A stretch of 7,211 bases of DNA from Saprospiraceae bacterium. Lineage in GTDB: Bacteria > Bacteroidota > Bacteroidia > Chitinophagales > Saprospiraceae. Location of the stretch: positions 1 to 7,211 of the forward strand of contig WGBN01000148.1 in assembly GCA_015494245.1 (NCBI GenBank), written 5' to 3'. Of the stretch, positions 1 through 5,996 are shown one piece after another. The notes beneath the pieces are model-generated. The model had not been told where the DNA came from and did no database searches. It saw only the letters and a list, made by a program, of their open reading frames with translations. Numbering within the stretch: position 1 is the stretch's first letter; the number at the start of each line of letters is the position of its first letter. Position numbers and translations under genes: made by a program.

Positions 1-1361
1 TCCTTATCGCGTTGATAGGGCAGGTAGGGCGCCCCGTTTTCGCTTCCTTTGGCTTTCGCCAAATGGGGTTTGATGGGAGGCATGTCTGCCACTTTTTTGA
101 TGCGCCAGGGTTCGGAACCATTGGCCAGATAGCCGTCGGTGAGCAGCAGGACGGGCGTTACGTGTTCTAAGGCCAGTTTGGCCGCCATATAGGCGTAATC
201 AAAACAATTGGCCGGGGCGCTGGCGGCAATGACCACCACAGGGCTTTCGCCATTGCGGCCATAGAGGGCCTGCAACAGGTCGGCCTGTTCGGTTTTCGTC
301 GGCAGACCCGTAGAGGGGCCGCCCCGCTGAACGTCCACAATCACCAGGGGCAATTCCGTCATCACAGCCAGGCCGATGGTTTCCGTTTTCAGCGCCAGGC
401 CCGGGCCGGAGGTGGTGGTTACGGCCAGGTTGCCGGCAAAAGCAGCGCCGAGCGCCGAGCCCACGCCAGCAATCTCATCTTCGGCCTGAAAGACTTTGGC
501 GCCAAAGTGCATGTGGCGGGAAAGCTCGTGCAAAATGTCCGAGGCCGGCGTAATGGGATAAGAGCCGAGAAAGAGCGGCAAGCCCGATTTTTCGGAAGCG
601 GCCAGCAGGCCCCAGGCCAGAGCGGTGTTGCCCATAATGATGCGGTAAGTGCCCTTCTCCATTTTGGCAGGCGGCACCTTATAGACCGGCAGGAGCTCCA
701 GCGTCTCGGCATAGTTGTAGCCGGCCCTCAATGCCCGCTCATTGGCCTCAATCACCAGCGGCTTGTTGGCAAATTTTTTCTTCAGGAAGTTGACGGTGTG
801 CGTCAAAGGCCGGTTAAACATCCAGAAGACCATGCCGAGGGCAAACATGTTTTTGCTCCGGTTCATGCTCTTGTTGTCTAAGCCCAGGTCGAGGATGGCC
901 GTGCGCGTCAGAGAAGTGATGGGCGCTTCGATGAGCTGATACTTCTCCAAAGAGCCGTCCTCCAACGGATTGGACTCATATCCGGCTTTCGCCAAATTTT
1001 TGGCCGTGAAACCATCCGTATCCACGATGATGGTCTTTCCTGCCGGCACTGCAGAAAGGTTGGTCTTAAGGGCTGCCGGATTCATGGCCACGAGTACATC
1101 CACCTCATCCCCGGGCGTGGCCACTTCCACCTGCCCGATGTGCACCTGAAATCCCGACACCCCATACACGCTGCCCTGAGGCGCGCGAATTTCTGCCGGA
1201 TAGTTGGGAAAAGTAGCAATGTCGTTTCCCAGCAAGGCCGAAGTGCCCGAAAACTGCGAACCCGTCAATTGCATACCGTCTCCCGAATCGCCTACAAAGC
1301 GGATGACCACCTCCTCCAGCGATTCTCTCTCTTTGCGTTTTACCGTATCCGTGTTTGACAT
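1..1361 (-). CDS. korA: 2-oxoglutarate:ferredoxin oxidoreductase subunit alpha, fused gamma-alpha form (3' end outside window)
   Basis: This is the alpha subunit of a 2-oxoacid:acceptor oxidoreductase, probably KorA, which with KorB converts 2-oxoglutarate and CoA to succinyl-CoA and reduces ferredoxin. The frame is open for 453 codons from the ATG at 1361 (MSNTDTVKRK) to the window edge; family members of this fused type have about 600 residues. Residues about 17-200 form the gamma domain, starting VVIRFVGDSGDGMQLTG. The alpha domain begins near residue 243 (MGNTALAWG), with YPITPAS at 268-274, then QAEDEIAG, TTSGPGLALKTE and DVQRGGPSTGLPTKTEQ, all typical of the pyrimidine-binding domain of this family. 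No Shine-Dalgarno sequence is visible. The TPP-binding beta subunit should lie beyond the left edge. The gene carries two copies of the 13-base word described in the findings. A 2-oxoisovalerate or other 2-oxoacid specificity cannot be excluded from sequence alone. Confidence 0.93.
   Translation of the reverse strand, partial: MSNTDTVKRKERESLEEVVIRFVGDSGDGMQLTGSQFSGTSALLGNDIATFPNYPAEIRAPQGSVYGVSGFQVHIGQVEVATPGDEVDVLVAMNPAALKTNLSAVPAGKTIIVDTDGFTAKNLAKAGYESNPLEDGSLEKYQLIEAPITSLTRTAILDLGLDNKSMNRSKNMFALGMVFWMFNRPLTHTVNFLKKKFANKPLVIEANERALRAGYNYAETLELLPVYKVPPAKMEKGTYRIIMGNTALAWGLLAASEKSGLPLFLGSYPITPASDILHELSRHMHFGAKVFQAEDEIAGVGSALGAAFAGNLAVTTTSGPGLALKTETIGLAVMTELPLVIVDVQRGGPSTGLPTKTEQADLLQALYGRNGESPVVVIAASAPANCFDYAYMAAKLALEHVTPVLLLTDGYLANGSEPWRIKKVADMPPIKPHLAKAKGSENGAPYLPYQRDK
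51..64 (-). repeat. Dispersed word ATTTGGCGAAAGCC, copy 1 (inside korA)
   Basis: This is an exact copy of the 14-base word, read on the minus strand, which is the korA coding strand. It is in the frame TTG GCG AAA GCC (Leu-Ala-Lys-Ala). The flank adds AAA here, so TTTGGC-GAAA-GCCAAA forms a six-base-pair stem with a GAAA loop at 48-63. Confidence 0.85.
984..997 (-). repeat. Dispersed word ATTTGGCGAAAGCC, copy 2 (inside korA)
   Basis: This is an exact 14-base copy on the korA coding strand, again encoding Leu-Ala-Lys-Ala, within the gamma domain (KNLAKAGY). It shares two further bases (GG after GCC) with the copy at 5567-5580. Confidence 0.85.
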
Positions 1362-1377
1362 GATTTGATGTGTTGTG

Positions 1378-1398
1378 CTGCTGCCCGCAAGGCAGCAG
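1378..1398. promoter_or_regulatory. Perfect 8-bp hairpin in the korA leader
   Basis: CTGCTGCC at 1378-1385 is the exact reverse complement of GGCAGCAG at 1391-1398, with a 5-base loop. It ends 17 bases upstream of the korA start, so it would sit in the korA 5' untranslated region. On the plus strand it is followed by A-rich sequence, not a T-run, so it is not a standard terminator in that direction. A role in translation control or mRNA stability is an inference. Confidence 0.5.
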
Positions 1399-1617
1399 AA
1401 AAAGTTAAAAACTCAGAGCCCTCCCGCATCAGATATCGGGAGCTTAGGACATGTTTGGCCGCTCTACATAGGGGTTAGCCCCCCAAAAGCAGGGCCACAC
1501 ATGCCCTTTACAAGGTGGGTTCATCGGATATATCTCATCAGGCGAATCTTTCCATCCGCCTGCTTCGTGCTCTAAGACCGCGCAATTTTATTCAATAATT
1601 CAAATTGCACACCCAAA
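1399..1617. other. Non-coding stretch upstream of korA with several short inverted repeats
   Basis: No convincing gene lies here. Besides the hairpin at 1378-1398 there are four short inverted repeats: CTCCCG 1421-1426 with CGGGAG 1437-1442; GGGG 1471-1474 with CCCC 1479-1482; AGGGC 1491-1495 with GCCCT 1503-1507; and CAGGCG 1539-1544 with CGCCTG 1557-1562. Their clustering suggests a structured leader RNA or a dispersed intergenic element. No known riboswitch or structural RNA signature (SRP, tmRNA, RNase P, 6S) was recognised. On the minus strand the sequence TAACTTTT at about 1402-1409 matches the -7 element TAnnTTTG in seven of eight positions, which is too weak to call a promoter. Confidence 0.4.
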
Positions 1618-1809
1618 GATAAGGCTTTTTTGGGAAATTTAAAATGGGTCTAAATAATGAAATGTGGAACGCTTCGCGTTCTGATGGGGGCGCTGACGCG
1701 TCTGAGATGTACCTCTGCCTGTTGCCGGTGAGGGATATGTCTGTCCCAAACAACTCAAGCACATTGAACCTCCGAAACCACCCCGCCCATTTCCCAAAAA
1801 AGCCGTATC
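1618..1809. repeat. About 190-bp element bounded by inverted repeats (MITE-like or REP-like)
   Basis: GGCTTTTTTGGGAAAT at 1623-1638 is the exact reverse complement of 1789-1804. Including GATA plus one mismatch outside, the arms agree in 20 of 21 positions (1618-1638 and 1789-1809). Between them are GGAACGC-TTC-GCGTTC (a hairpin at 1666-1681) and the palindrome GACGCGTC at 1695-1702. No open reading frame inside looks real. TTGCAC occurs just outside both ends, at 1605-1610 and 1811-1816, but not at symmetric distances, so a target-site duplication is uncertain. It could be a miniature transposable element, an IS remnant or a REP-type element. Confidence 0.5.
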
Positions 1810-1858
1810 CTTGCACCCTGAAAAAGAGAGATAGAAGCACCCTGGCACCCACAAAATT

Positions 1859-1892
1859 TACTGCTCATCCGGATTTATCTGTACGAGCAGTA
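1859..1892. repeat. 8-bp inverted repeat upstream of the ferredoxin gene
   Basis: TACTGCTC at 1859-1866 is the exact reverse complement of GAGCAGTA at 1885-1892, with an 18-base spacer. It lies 21 to 54 bases upstream of the candidate -7 element of the ferredoxin gene, so it could be an operator or a chance inverted repeat. A small GCC-GTAA-GGC hairpin follows at 1894-1903. Confidence 0.35.
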
Positions 1893-1912
1893 GGCCGTAA
1901 GGCAAAAAAGCG

Positions 1913-1920
1913 TATTTTTG
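1913..1920 (+). promoter_or_regulatory. Candidate Bacteroidota -7 promoter element for the ferredoxin gene
   Basis: TATTTTTG matches the Bacteroidota -7 consensus TAnnTTTG exactly. It lies 36 bases upstream of the ATG at 1957, which would give a leader of about 30 nt. No clear TTG -33 box is seen at the expected distance, so this rests on the -7 match and position alone. Its last four bases overlap copy 5 of the 13-base dispersed word. Confidence 0.45.
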
Positions 1921-1929
1921 GCGAAAGCC
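1917..1929 (+). repeat. Dispersed word TTTGGCGAAAGCC, copy 5 (non-coding)
   Basis: This is the only copy outside a gene and the only one on the plus strand, which is the sense strand of the ferredoxin gene that follows. The thirteen core bases are exact; the A that precedes the core in the other four copies is T here. It lies 27 bases upstream of the start codon. Confidence 0.85.
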
Positions 1930-1956
1930 TTTTTACAAACACTAAAACAACACGCC

Positions 1957-2307
1957 ATGGCTATCAAAATCACGGAAGATTGCATCAACTGCGATGCTTG
2001 CATCTCTGAATGCCCGAACAACGCCATCTACGAACCCGGCGACGAGTGGGCCTATGCAGACGGTACCTCCCTCAAAGGGATGATCAAGCTGCCCTGGAAC
2101 GGCGAAGTAGATGCTGAAGAAAAACACGAGCCCATCTCCGACGAGTTCTACTACATCGTCTGGCAAAAATGCACAGAGTGCAAGGGCTTCCACGACGAGC
2201 CGCAATGCGCCGCCGTTTGCCCGGTGGACTGCTGCGTGCCCGATGAAGAACATGTGGAAAGCGAGGAAGAACTGCTCGCTAAAAAAACATTCATGCACTT
2301 GGACTAA
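1957..2307 (+). CDS. Allochromatium-type 2[4Fe-4S] ferredoxin with inter-cluster insertion
   Basis: This 116-residue soluble, acidic electron carrier has two cluster motifs. The first is C9-x2-C12-x2-C15-x3-C19-P (CINCDACISECP). The second is C72-x2-C75-x8-C84-x3-C88-P (CTECKGFHDEPQCAAVCP). The eight-residue loop between the second and third cysteines of the second motif, and the acidic C-terminal tail (EEHVESEEELLAKK), are hallmarks of the Allochromatium vinosum ferredoxin family, known for very low and widely separated reduction potentials. Between the motifs is an extra acidic segment of roughly 35-40 residues. The start at 1957 is chosen because MAIKITEDC matches the family N terminus; an in-frame ATG at 1918 would add 13 residues of leader DNA. 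The gene is divergent from korA, so a role as its electron acceptor is plausible but inferred. Confidence 0.93.
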   Translation: MAIKITEDCINCDACISECPNNAIYEPGDEWAYADGTSLKGMIKLPWNGEVDAEEKHEPISDEFYYIVWQKCTECKGFHDEPQCAAVCPVDCCVPDEEHVESEEELLAKKTFMHLD

Positions 2308-2310
2308 ACC

Positions 2311-2347
2311 ATGCCTCCGGCCGGAGGCGCTCCCTCCGGCCGGGCAT
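2311..2347 (+). terminator. Strong GC-rich hairpin between the ferredoxin gene and leuS
   Basis: Starting three bases after the ferredoxin stop, ATGCC 2311-2315 and CGGCCGGAGG 2318-2327 pair with 2333-2347. The result is a 15-bp stem with a two-base bulge and a five-base loop. No T-run follows, so it is not a canonical intrinsic terminator. It may stabilise or end the ferredoxin mRNA, or be a REP-like element. An internal perfect palindrome, GCCTCCGG-CCGGAGGC, lies at 2313-2328. Confidence 0.5.
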
Positions 2348-2396
2348 ATCCGAATCTGTCACCAAAGGGGAAAATCAAAACAGCGCCACGAACGTC

Positions 2397-5270
2397 ATGG
2401 AATACCAAGCTCGTGAAATAGAACAAAAGTGGAAAAAATACTGGGTTGAAAACGAGGTCTATCGCGTCTCCAACCAAAGTGACCGGCCGAAGTACTACGT
2501 ACTCGATATGTTCCCCTACCCCTCAGGCTCAGGCCTGCACGTAGGGCACCCCCTTGGATACATCGCCTCCGACATCTATGCACGCTACAAGCGCCTCAAG
2601 GGGTTCAACGTGCTCCACCCCATGGGCTACGATGCTTTCGGCCTGCCGGCAGAGCAATACGCCCTGCAAACCGGTATCCACCCCGCTGTATCCACAGCCC
2701 GCAACATCAAGCGCTATCGCGAGCAGTTAGACAACATCGGCCTCTCCTTCGACTGGAGCCGCGAAGTCGTTACTTCCGACCCCAAATACTACAAGTGGAC
2801 GCAGTGGATATTCCTCCAACTCTTCAAACACTACTACGACCCCGAAGAGCAAAAACCCAAACCCATCAGCGAGCTGATCGCCCATTTTGAACAATACGGC
2901 AATGCAGACATCGCTGCACATACCGCCCAAAAAGAAACCTTCTCCGCAGAGCAGTGGAAAGCCATGAGTCCGGCCGAAAAAGACGCCGTGCTCATGAACT
3001 ACCGCCTCGCCTACCGCCAACTGACCTACGTCAACTGGTGTGAAGCCCTCGGCACCGTGCTCTCCAACGACGAAGTCAAAGACGGCGTCTCCGAACGCGG
3101 CGGCCACCCCGTCGTGCGCAAACCCATGATGCAGTGGCTGCTCCGCATCACCGCCTATGCCGAACGCCTCCTCAACGACCTGCAAGAACTCGCCTGGTCA
3201 GACGCCATGAAGAAAATGCAGTCCAATTGGATCGGCCGCAGCGAAGGCGCCCAAATCTTCTTCCCCCTCGCCGGCAGCGAACAAAAAATCGAGGTCTTCA
3301 CCACAAGGCCCGATACCATCTTCGGAGCCACCTTCATGGTGCTGGCTCCCGAACATCCCCTCGTCAAAGAAATTACTACCGAAACGCAAAAAGCCGAAGT
3401 CGAAAAATACCTCGACTACGTCAACGCCCGCTCCGAACGCGAACGCCAGGCCGAAAAAAACATTACCGGTGCTTTCACCGGCGCTTACGCCCTTAATCCC
3501 CTGCTGCCCGCCGACGACCCCCGCGCCAAAATACCCGTCTGGATCAGCGAATACGTGCTGCCCGACTACGGCACCGGCGCCATCATGGCCGTCCCGGGCG
3601 AAGACGAACGCGACTTCCGCTTCGCCCAACACTTCGACCTGCCCGTCATCGAAGTCGTTGACAAATCCCAATACCCCGAAGCCGAACGCGGCGACAAAGT
3701 CGGGCGCATGATCCATTCCGACCTGCTCAACGGCCTCGAAGTCAAAGACGCCATCCCCCGCATCATCGAAGAAATCGAAAAACGAGGCCTCGGCCAAAAA
3801 CGCATCACCTATAAACTGCGCGACGCCATCTTCTCGCGCCAACGCTACTGGGGCGAACCCTTCCCCATCGTGTACGATCCCGAAGGCGTCGCCCACCCCC
3901 TCGACGAAAGAGAATTGCCGCTCGAATTGCCACCCCTCGACGATTTCAAACCGGCCTCCGACGGCCGCTCCCCCCTCGCCCGCCTGACTGATTGGGTCAA
4001 CCTGCCCAACGGCTACCGGCGCGAAACCGATACCATGCCCGGCTATGCAGGCTCCTCCTGGTACTTCCTCCGCTACATGGACCCCCACAACGACCAGAAC
4101 TTCGCCTCCCCCGAGGCGCTCAACTACTGGCGCGATGTGGACCTCTACGTCGGCGGTACCGAACACGCCACGGGCCACCTCCTCTACTCCCGCTTCTGGC
4201 ACAAATTCCTGCACGACCTCGGCTATGTGCCCACCAAAGAACCCTTCAAAAAACTCATCAATCAGGGCATGATCCAGGGCGTCATAGAATTTGCCTACCT
4301 CCAAAAAGAAAAAGTCAACGGCTACAGCCGCTTCGTCTGCGCACGCCTGGCAAAAATGGAGCCCGAGCACGAATTTGCCCACATCCCCATACCCATCCAA
4401 TTCGTCAAGGATTACGGCACGGAAGCCTCTTACCTCGACACCGAAAGCATCGAAAAATTCATCCAATGGCGCCCGGAATTCAAAGACGCCATCTTTGAAT
4501 GCGCCAACGGCATTTACCACAAAGGCACCTTCACGCCAAAAAACGGAGCTGCCGGCAGCCACCTCTTCACGCATTCCGAAACGGGCAAAATGTCAAAGCG
4601 CTACCACAACGTCGTCAATCCCGACGATGTCATCGAGCGCTACGGCGCCGACTGCTTCCGCATGTACGAGATGTTCCTCGGCCCCGTTGAGCAATCCAAG
4701 CCCTGGTCCACTAAGGGCATAGACGGCGTCTATAAGTTTCTGCGCCGCTTCTGGCAAATGTTCTTCGACGAGCAGGGCCGGTGGGCCCTTACCCAAGAGC
4801 AGCCCGACAAAAAAGAGCTCAAGGCCTTACACGCAACGCTCAAAAAAGTCTCCGAAGACATCGAGCGCTTTTCTTTCAACACCTGCGTCAGCGCCTTCAT
4901 GAGCCTGGTCAACGAATTGCGCACCCTCAAGACCCGCAAACGCGCCATCCTCGAGCCGCTCGTCATCGCCATGGCTCCCTTTGCGCCCCACATCACCGAA
5001 GAGCTGTGGCATCGCTTCGGCCACGAGAGCAGCGTCCACCTGGCCGACTTCCCCGCCATAGACGAGTCGTATCTCGTCGAAGACACCCTCGTCTATCCCA
5101 TCAGCATCAACGGCAAGCGGCGCGCCGAGGCCGAGTTTCCCGCACAGGCCGACAAGGCCACCATCGAGCAGGAAGCCTTAAAACTCGAAGCCATCCAAAA
5201 ATGGATCGAAGGCAAGCCCGTCAAACGCGTCATCGTAGTCCCGGGCCGCATGATCAACATCGTAGTCTAA
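2397..5270 (+). CDS. leuS: Leucyl-tRNA synthetase
   Basis: This 957-residue cytosolic class I synthetase charges tRNA-Leu with leucine using ATP. The HIGH motif is HVGHP at 48-52, after DMFPYPSGSGL. The CP1 editing domain shows the threonine-rich TTRPDT at 302-307 and the conserved aspartate at about 403 in AVPGEDERD. The catalytic loop is KMSKR at 731-735, a variant of KMSKS. The anticodon-binding helical domain follows (APFAPHITEELWHRFG). It is longer than the E. coli enzyme (860 residues). One extra segment lies around residues 140-205, before YRLAYRQLTYVNWCEALGTV, and another in the region just before KMSKR (about 625-720); both fit Bacteroidota LeuRS. The start gives the typical N terminus MEYQAREIEQKWKKYW, with no clear Shine-Dalgarno sequence at normal distance. 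It lies 89 bases after the ferredoxin gene and could be partly co-transcribed with it. C-ending codons dominate. Confidence 0.98.
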   Translation: MEYQAREIEQKWKKYWVENEVYRVSNQSDRPKYYVLDMFPYPSGSGLHVGHPLGYIASDIYARYKRLKGFNVLHPMGYDAFGLPAEQYALQTGIHPAVSTARNIKRYREQLDNIGLSFDWSREVVTSDPKYYKWTQWIFLQLFKHYYDPEEQKPKPISELIAHFEQYGNADIAAHTAQKETFSAEQWKAMSPAEKDAVLMNYRLAYRQLTYVNWCEALGTVLSNDEVKDGVSERGGHPVVRKPMMQWLLRITAYAERLLNDLQELAWSDAMKKMQSNWIGRSEGAQIFFPLAGSEQKIEVFTTRPDTIFGATFMVLAPEHPLVKEITTETQKAEVEKYLDYVNARSERERQAEKNITGAFTGAYALNPLLPADDPRAKIPVWISEYVLPDYGTGAIMAVPGEDERDFRFAQHFDLPVIEVVDKSQYPEAERGDKVGRMIHSDLLNGLEVKDAIPRIIEEIEKRGLGQKRITYKLRDAIFSRQRYWGEPFPIVYDPEGVAHPLDERELPLELPPLDDFKPASDGRSPLARLTDWVNLPNGYRRETDTMPGYAGSSWYFLRYMDPHNDQNFASPEALNYWRDVDLYVGGTEHATGHLLYSRFWHKFLHDLGYVPTKEPFKKLINQGMIQGVIEFAYLQKEKVNGYSRFVCARLAKMEPEHEFAHIPIPIQFVKDYGTEASYLDTESIEKFIQWRPEFKDAIFECANGIYHKGTFTPKNGAAGSHLFTHSETGKMSKRYHNVVNPDDVIERYGADCFRMYEMFLGPVEQSKPWSTKGIDGVYKFLRRFWQMFFDEQGRWALTQEQPDKKELKALHATLKKVSEDIERFSFNTCVSAFMSLVNELRTLKTRKRAILEPLVIAMAPFAPHITEELWHRFGHESSVHLADFPAIDESYLVEDTLVYPISINGKRRAEAEFPAQADKATIEQEALKLEAIQKWIEGKPVKRVIVVPGRMINIVV

Positions 5271-5830
5271 GCCCCCAGCAAACGGGCCAGCTCCCGCAAG
5301 TCGCGGCAGGCAAAATCGGGCTGCTGCTCCAAATCCTGCCAAGCCTCCTCCTCATCGAAGCGGGTAAGCACACGCGCCGTCTTCATACCCAGATTTTGCC
5401 CGAAAAGAATGTCCGATACCGAGTCGCCCACCATCAGGCTTTCGCCAAATGCTACCCGTGGGAAATCCCGCTTCGCCCGCAAAGCCAACTCAGGCGCAGG
5501 CTTGCGGCAATTCCCCGGCTTATCTCTCAAATCCGGACAGCAATATATGGCATCAATACGGATACCGGCTTTCGCCAAATGCCCAAGCAAATGCTCATGC
5601 ACCCGCTGCAAGTCCGCCTCGCTCATCAACCCCTTCCCAACCCCCTGCTGATTCGTAACAATAAAGGTATAGCGAAACAAAGACTGCAAAAGCCGCAAAC
5701 CCTCCTCCACCCCCTCCAAAACCTCCAAGTCCGCCGGATCAGCAACATAAGCCCCCGGCAAACGCGCATTCAACACACCATCGCGATCGAGAAAAAGAGC
5801 GGAGAAAGTGGATTTGTGCTTTGATGACAT
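5267..5830 (-). CDS. gmhB: HAD-family D-glycero-D-manno-heptose bisphosphate phosphatase (GmhB-like)
   Basis: This 187-residue cytosolic HAD phosphatase probably removes the C7 phosphate of heptose 1,7-bisphosphate on the way to ADP-heptose for lipopolysaccharide. Motif I is LFLDRDGVLN (nucleophile Asp15, acid/base Asp17), motif II VTNQQGVGKG (Thr59), motif III the Lys110 of CRKPAPEL, and motif IV MVGDSVSD (Asp136, Asp140). The zinc loop is degenerate: CPD at 98-100 stands where CPH is usual, and only one cysteine (108) precedes RKP, where CxC is normal. Histidinol-phosphate phosphatase (HisB N-domain) is a related alternative, but the nearby gmhA favours heptose. The ATG at 5830 follows an A-rich stretch and no Shine-Dalgarno sequence. 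The 3' end overlaps leuS by 4 bases. Two copies of the 13-base word lie inside. Confidence 0.85.
   Translation of the reverse strand: MSSKHKSTFSALFLDRDGVLNARLPGAYVADPADLEVLEGVEEGLRLLQSLFRYTFIVTNQQGVGKGLMSEADLQRVHEHLLGHLAKAGIRIDAIYCCPDLRDKPGNCRKPAPELALRAKRDFPRVAFGESLMVGDSVSDILFGQNLGMKTARVLTRFDEEEAWQDLEQQPDFACRDLRELARLLGA
5437..5450 (-). repeat. Dispersed word ATTTGGCGAAAGCC, copy 3 (inside gmhB)
   Basis: This exact 14-base copy on the gmhB coding strand is read in a different frame from the other coding copies: TTT GGC GAA AGC (Phe-Gly-Glu-Ser), just before the catalytic MVGD motif. Confidence 0.85.
5567..5580 (-). repeat. Dispersed word ATTTGGCGAAAGCC, copy 4 (inside gmhB)
   Basis: This exact 14-base copy on the gmhB coding strand is read as TTG GCG AAA GCC (Leu-Ala-Lys-Ala, residues 85-88). 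It starts 130 bases from copy 3. It is followed by GG on the coding strand, as at 984-997. Confidence 0.85.
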
Positions 5831-5840
5831 TTTTTTGCTG

Positions 5841-5868
5841 TATGGGCAGACCCATGTGTCTGCCCGTA
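5841..5868. repeat. Palindrome GGGCAGAC...GTCTGCCC, copy A (gmhB leader)
   Basis: GGGCAGAC at 5844-5851 pairs with GTCTGCCC at 5858-5865 around a six-base centre, and plus-strand pairing can extend to 5841 and 5868 with one G-T pair. It ends about ten bases upstream of the gmhB start. A near-identical copy in inverted orientation lies at 6430-6451, so it belongs to a dispersed palindromic family rather than being unique to this gene. Confidence 0.7.
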
Positions 5869-5869
5869 T

Positions 5870-5883
5870 GTTTAGCGTTTAGC
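5870..5883. repeat. Heptad repeat GTTTAGC x2
   Basis: Two exact tandem GTTTAGC units are followed by a diverged third, GTTATCG. The same unit forms a five-unit array at 7177-7211. Confidence 0.75.
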
Positions 5884-5911
5884 GTTATCGCTCAATGATC
5901 ATAGGTTGCCC

Positions 5912-5919
5912 CAAAACTA
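5912..5919 (-). promoter_or_regulatory. Candidate Bacteroidota -7 promoter element for gmhB
   Basis: On the minus strand TAGTTTTG matches TAnnTTTG exactly, about 80 bases upstream of the gmhB start. A transcript from here would include the GTTTAGC units and palindrome copy A in its leader. No convincing -33 TTG box is seen. Confidence 0.35.
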
Positions 5920-5953
5920 AGGTTTTTTCATAAATGGTTTGCATTTACAACGC

Positions 5954-5996
5954 CCTTCGACTCCGCTCAGGACAACGTCCTTCGACTTCGCTCAGG
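5954..5996. repeat. Two direct copies of CCTTCGACTnCGCTCAGG
   Basis: Copies at 5954-5971 and 5979-5996 differ at a single base (C or T at position 10) and are separated by seven bases, a period of 25. The word closely resembles a half-site of REP-like palindromic repeats that I know from many bacterial intergenic regions. The opposite half-site, CCTGAGCGAAGTCGAAGG, is not present here. Confidence 0.7.

Noticed and set aside
1918..1956. Upstream ATG at 1918 as the ferredoxin start
   Set aside because: It would add 13 residues encoded by the repeated word and candidate promoter. Family ferredoxins begin close to the first cysteine motif, as the ATG at 1957 gives.
1592..2009. Small open frames on both strands in the korA-ferredoxin intergenic region
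   Set aside because: They read through the inverted-repeat element, overlap each other and show no family features.
3198..4574. Long minus-strand open frame (458 codons) opposite leuS
   Set aside because: It is fully antisense to an unmistakable leuS, and its Phe/Val/Gly/Asp-rich composition is what antisense reading of C-ending codons gives. No known motif is visible.
4781..5824. Plus-strand open frame (347 codons) across the leuS end and gmhB
   Set aside because: It overlaps leuS out of frame and then runs antisense through gmhB. Its Arg/Gln/His-rich product has no recognisable domain.
5841..5868. Palindrome copy A as an intrinsic terminator
   Set aside because: Neither strand has a T-run directly after the stem, and it lies in the gmhB leader rather than after a gene.
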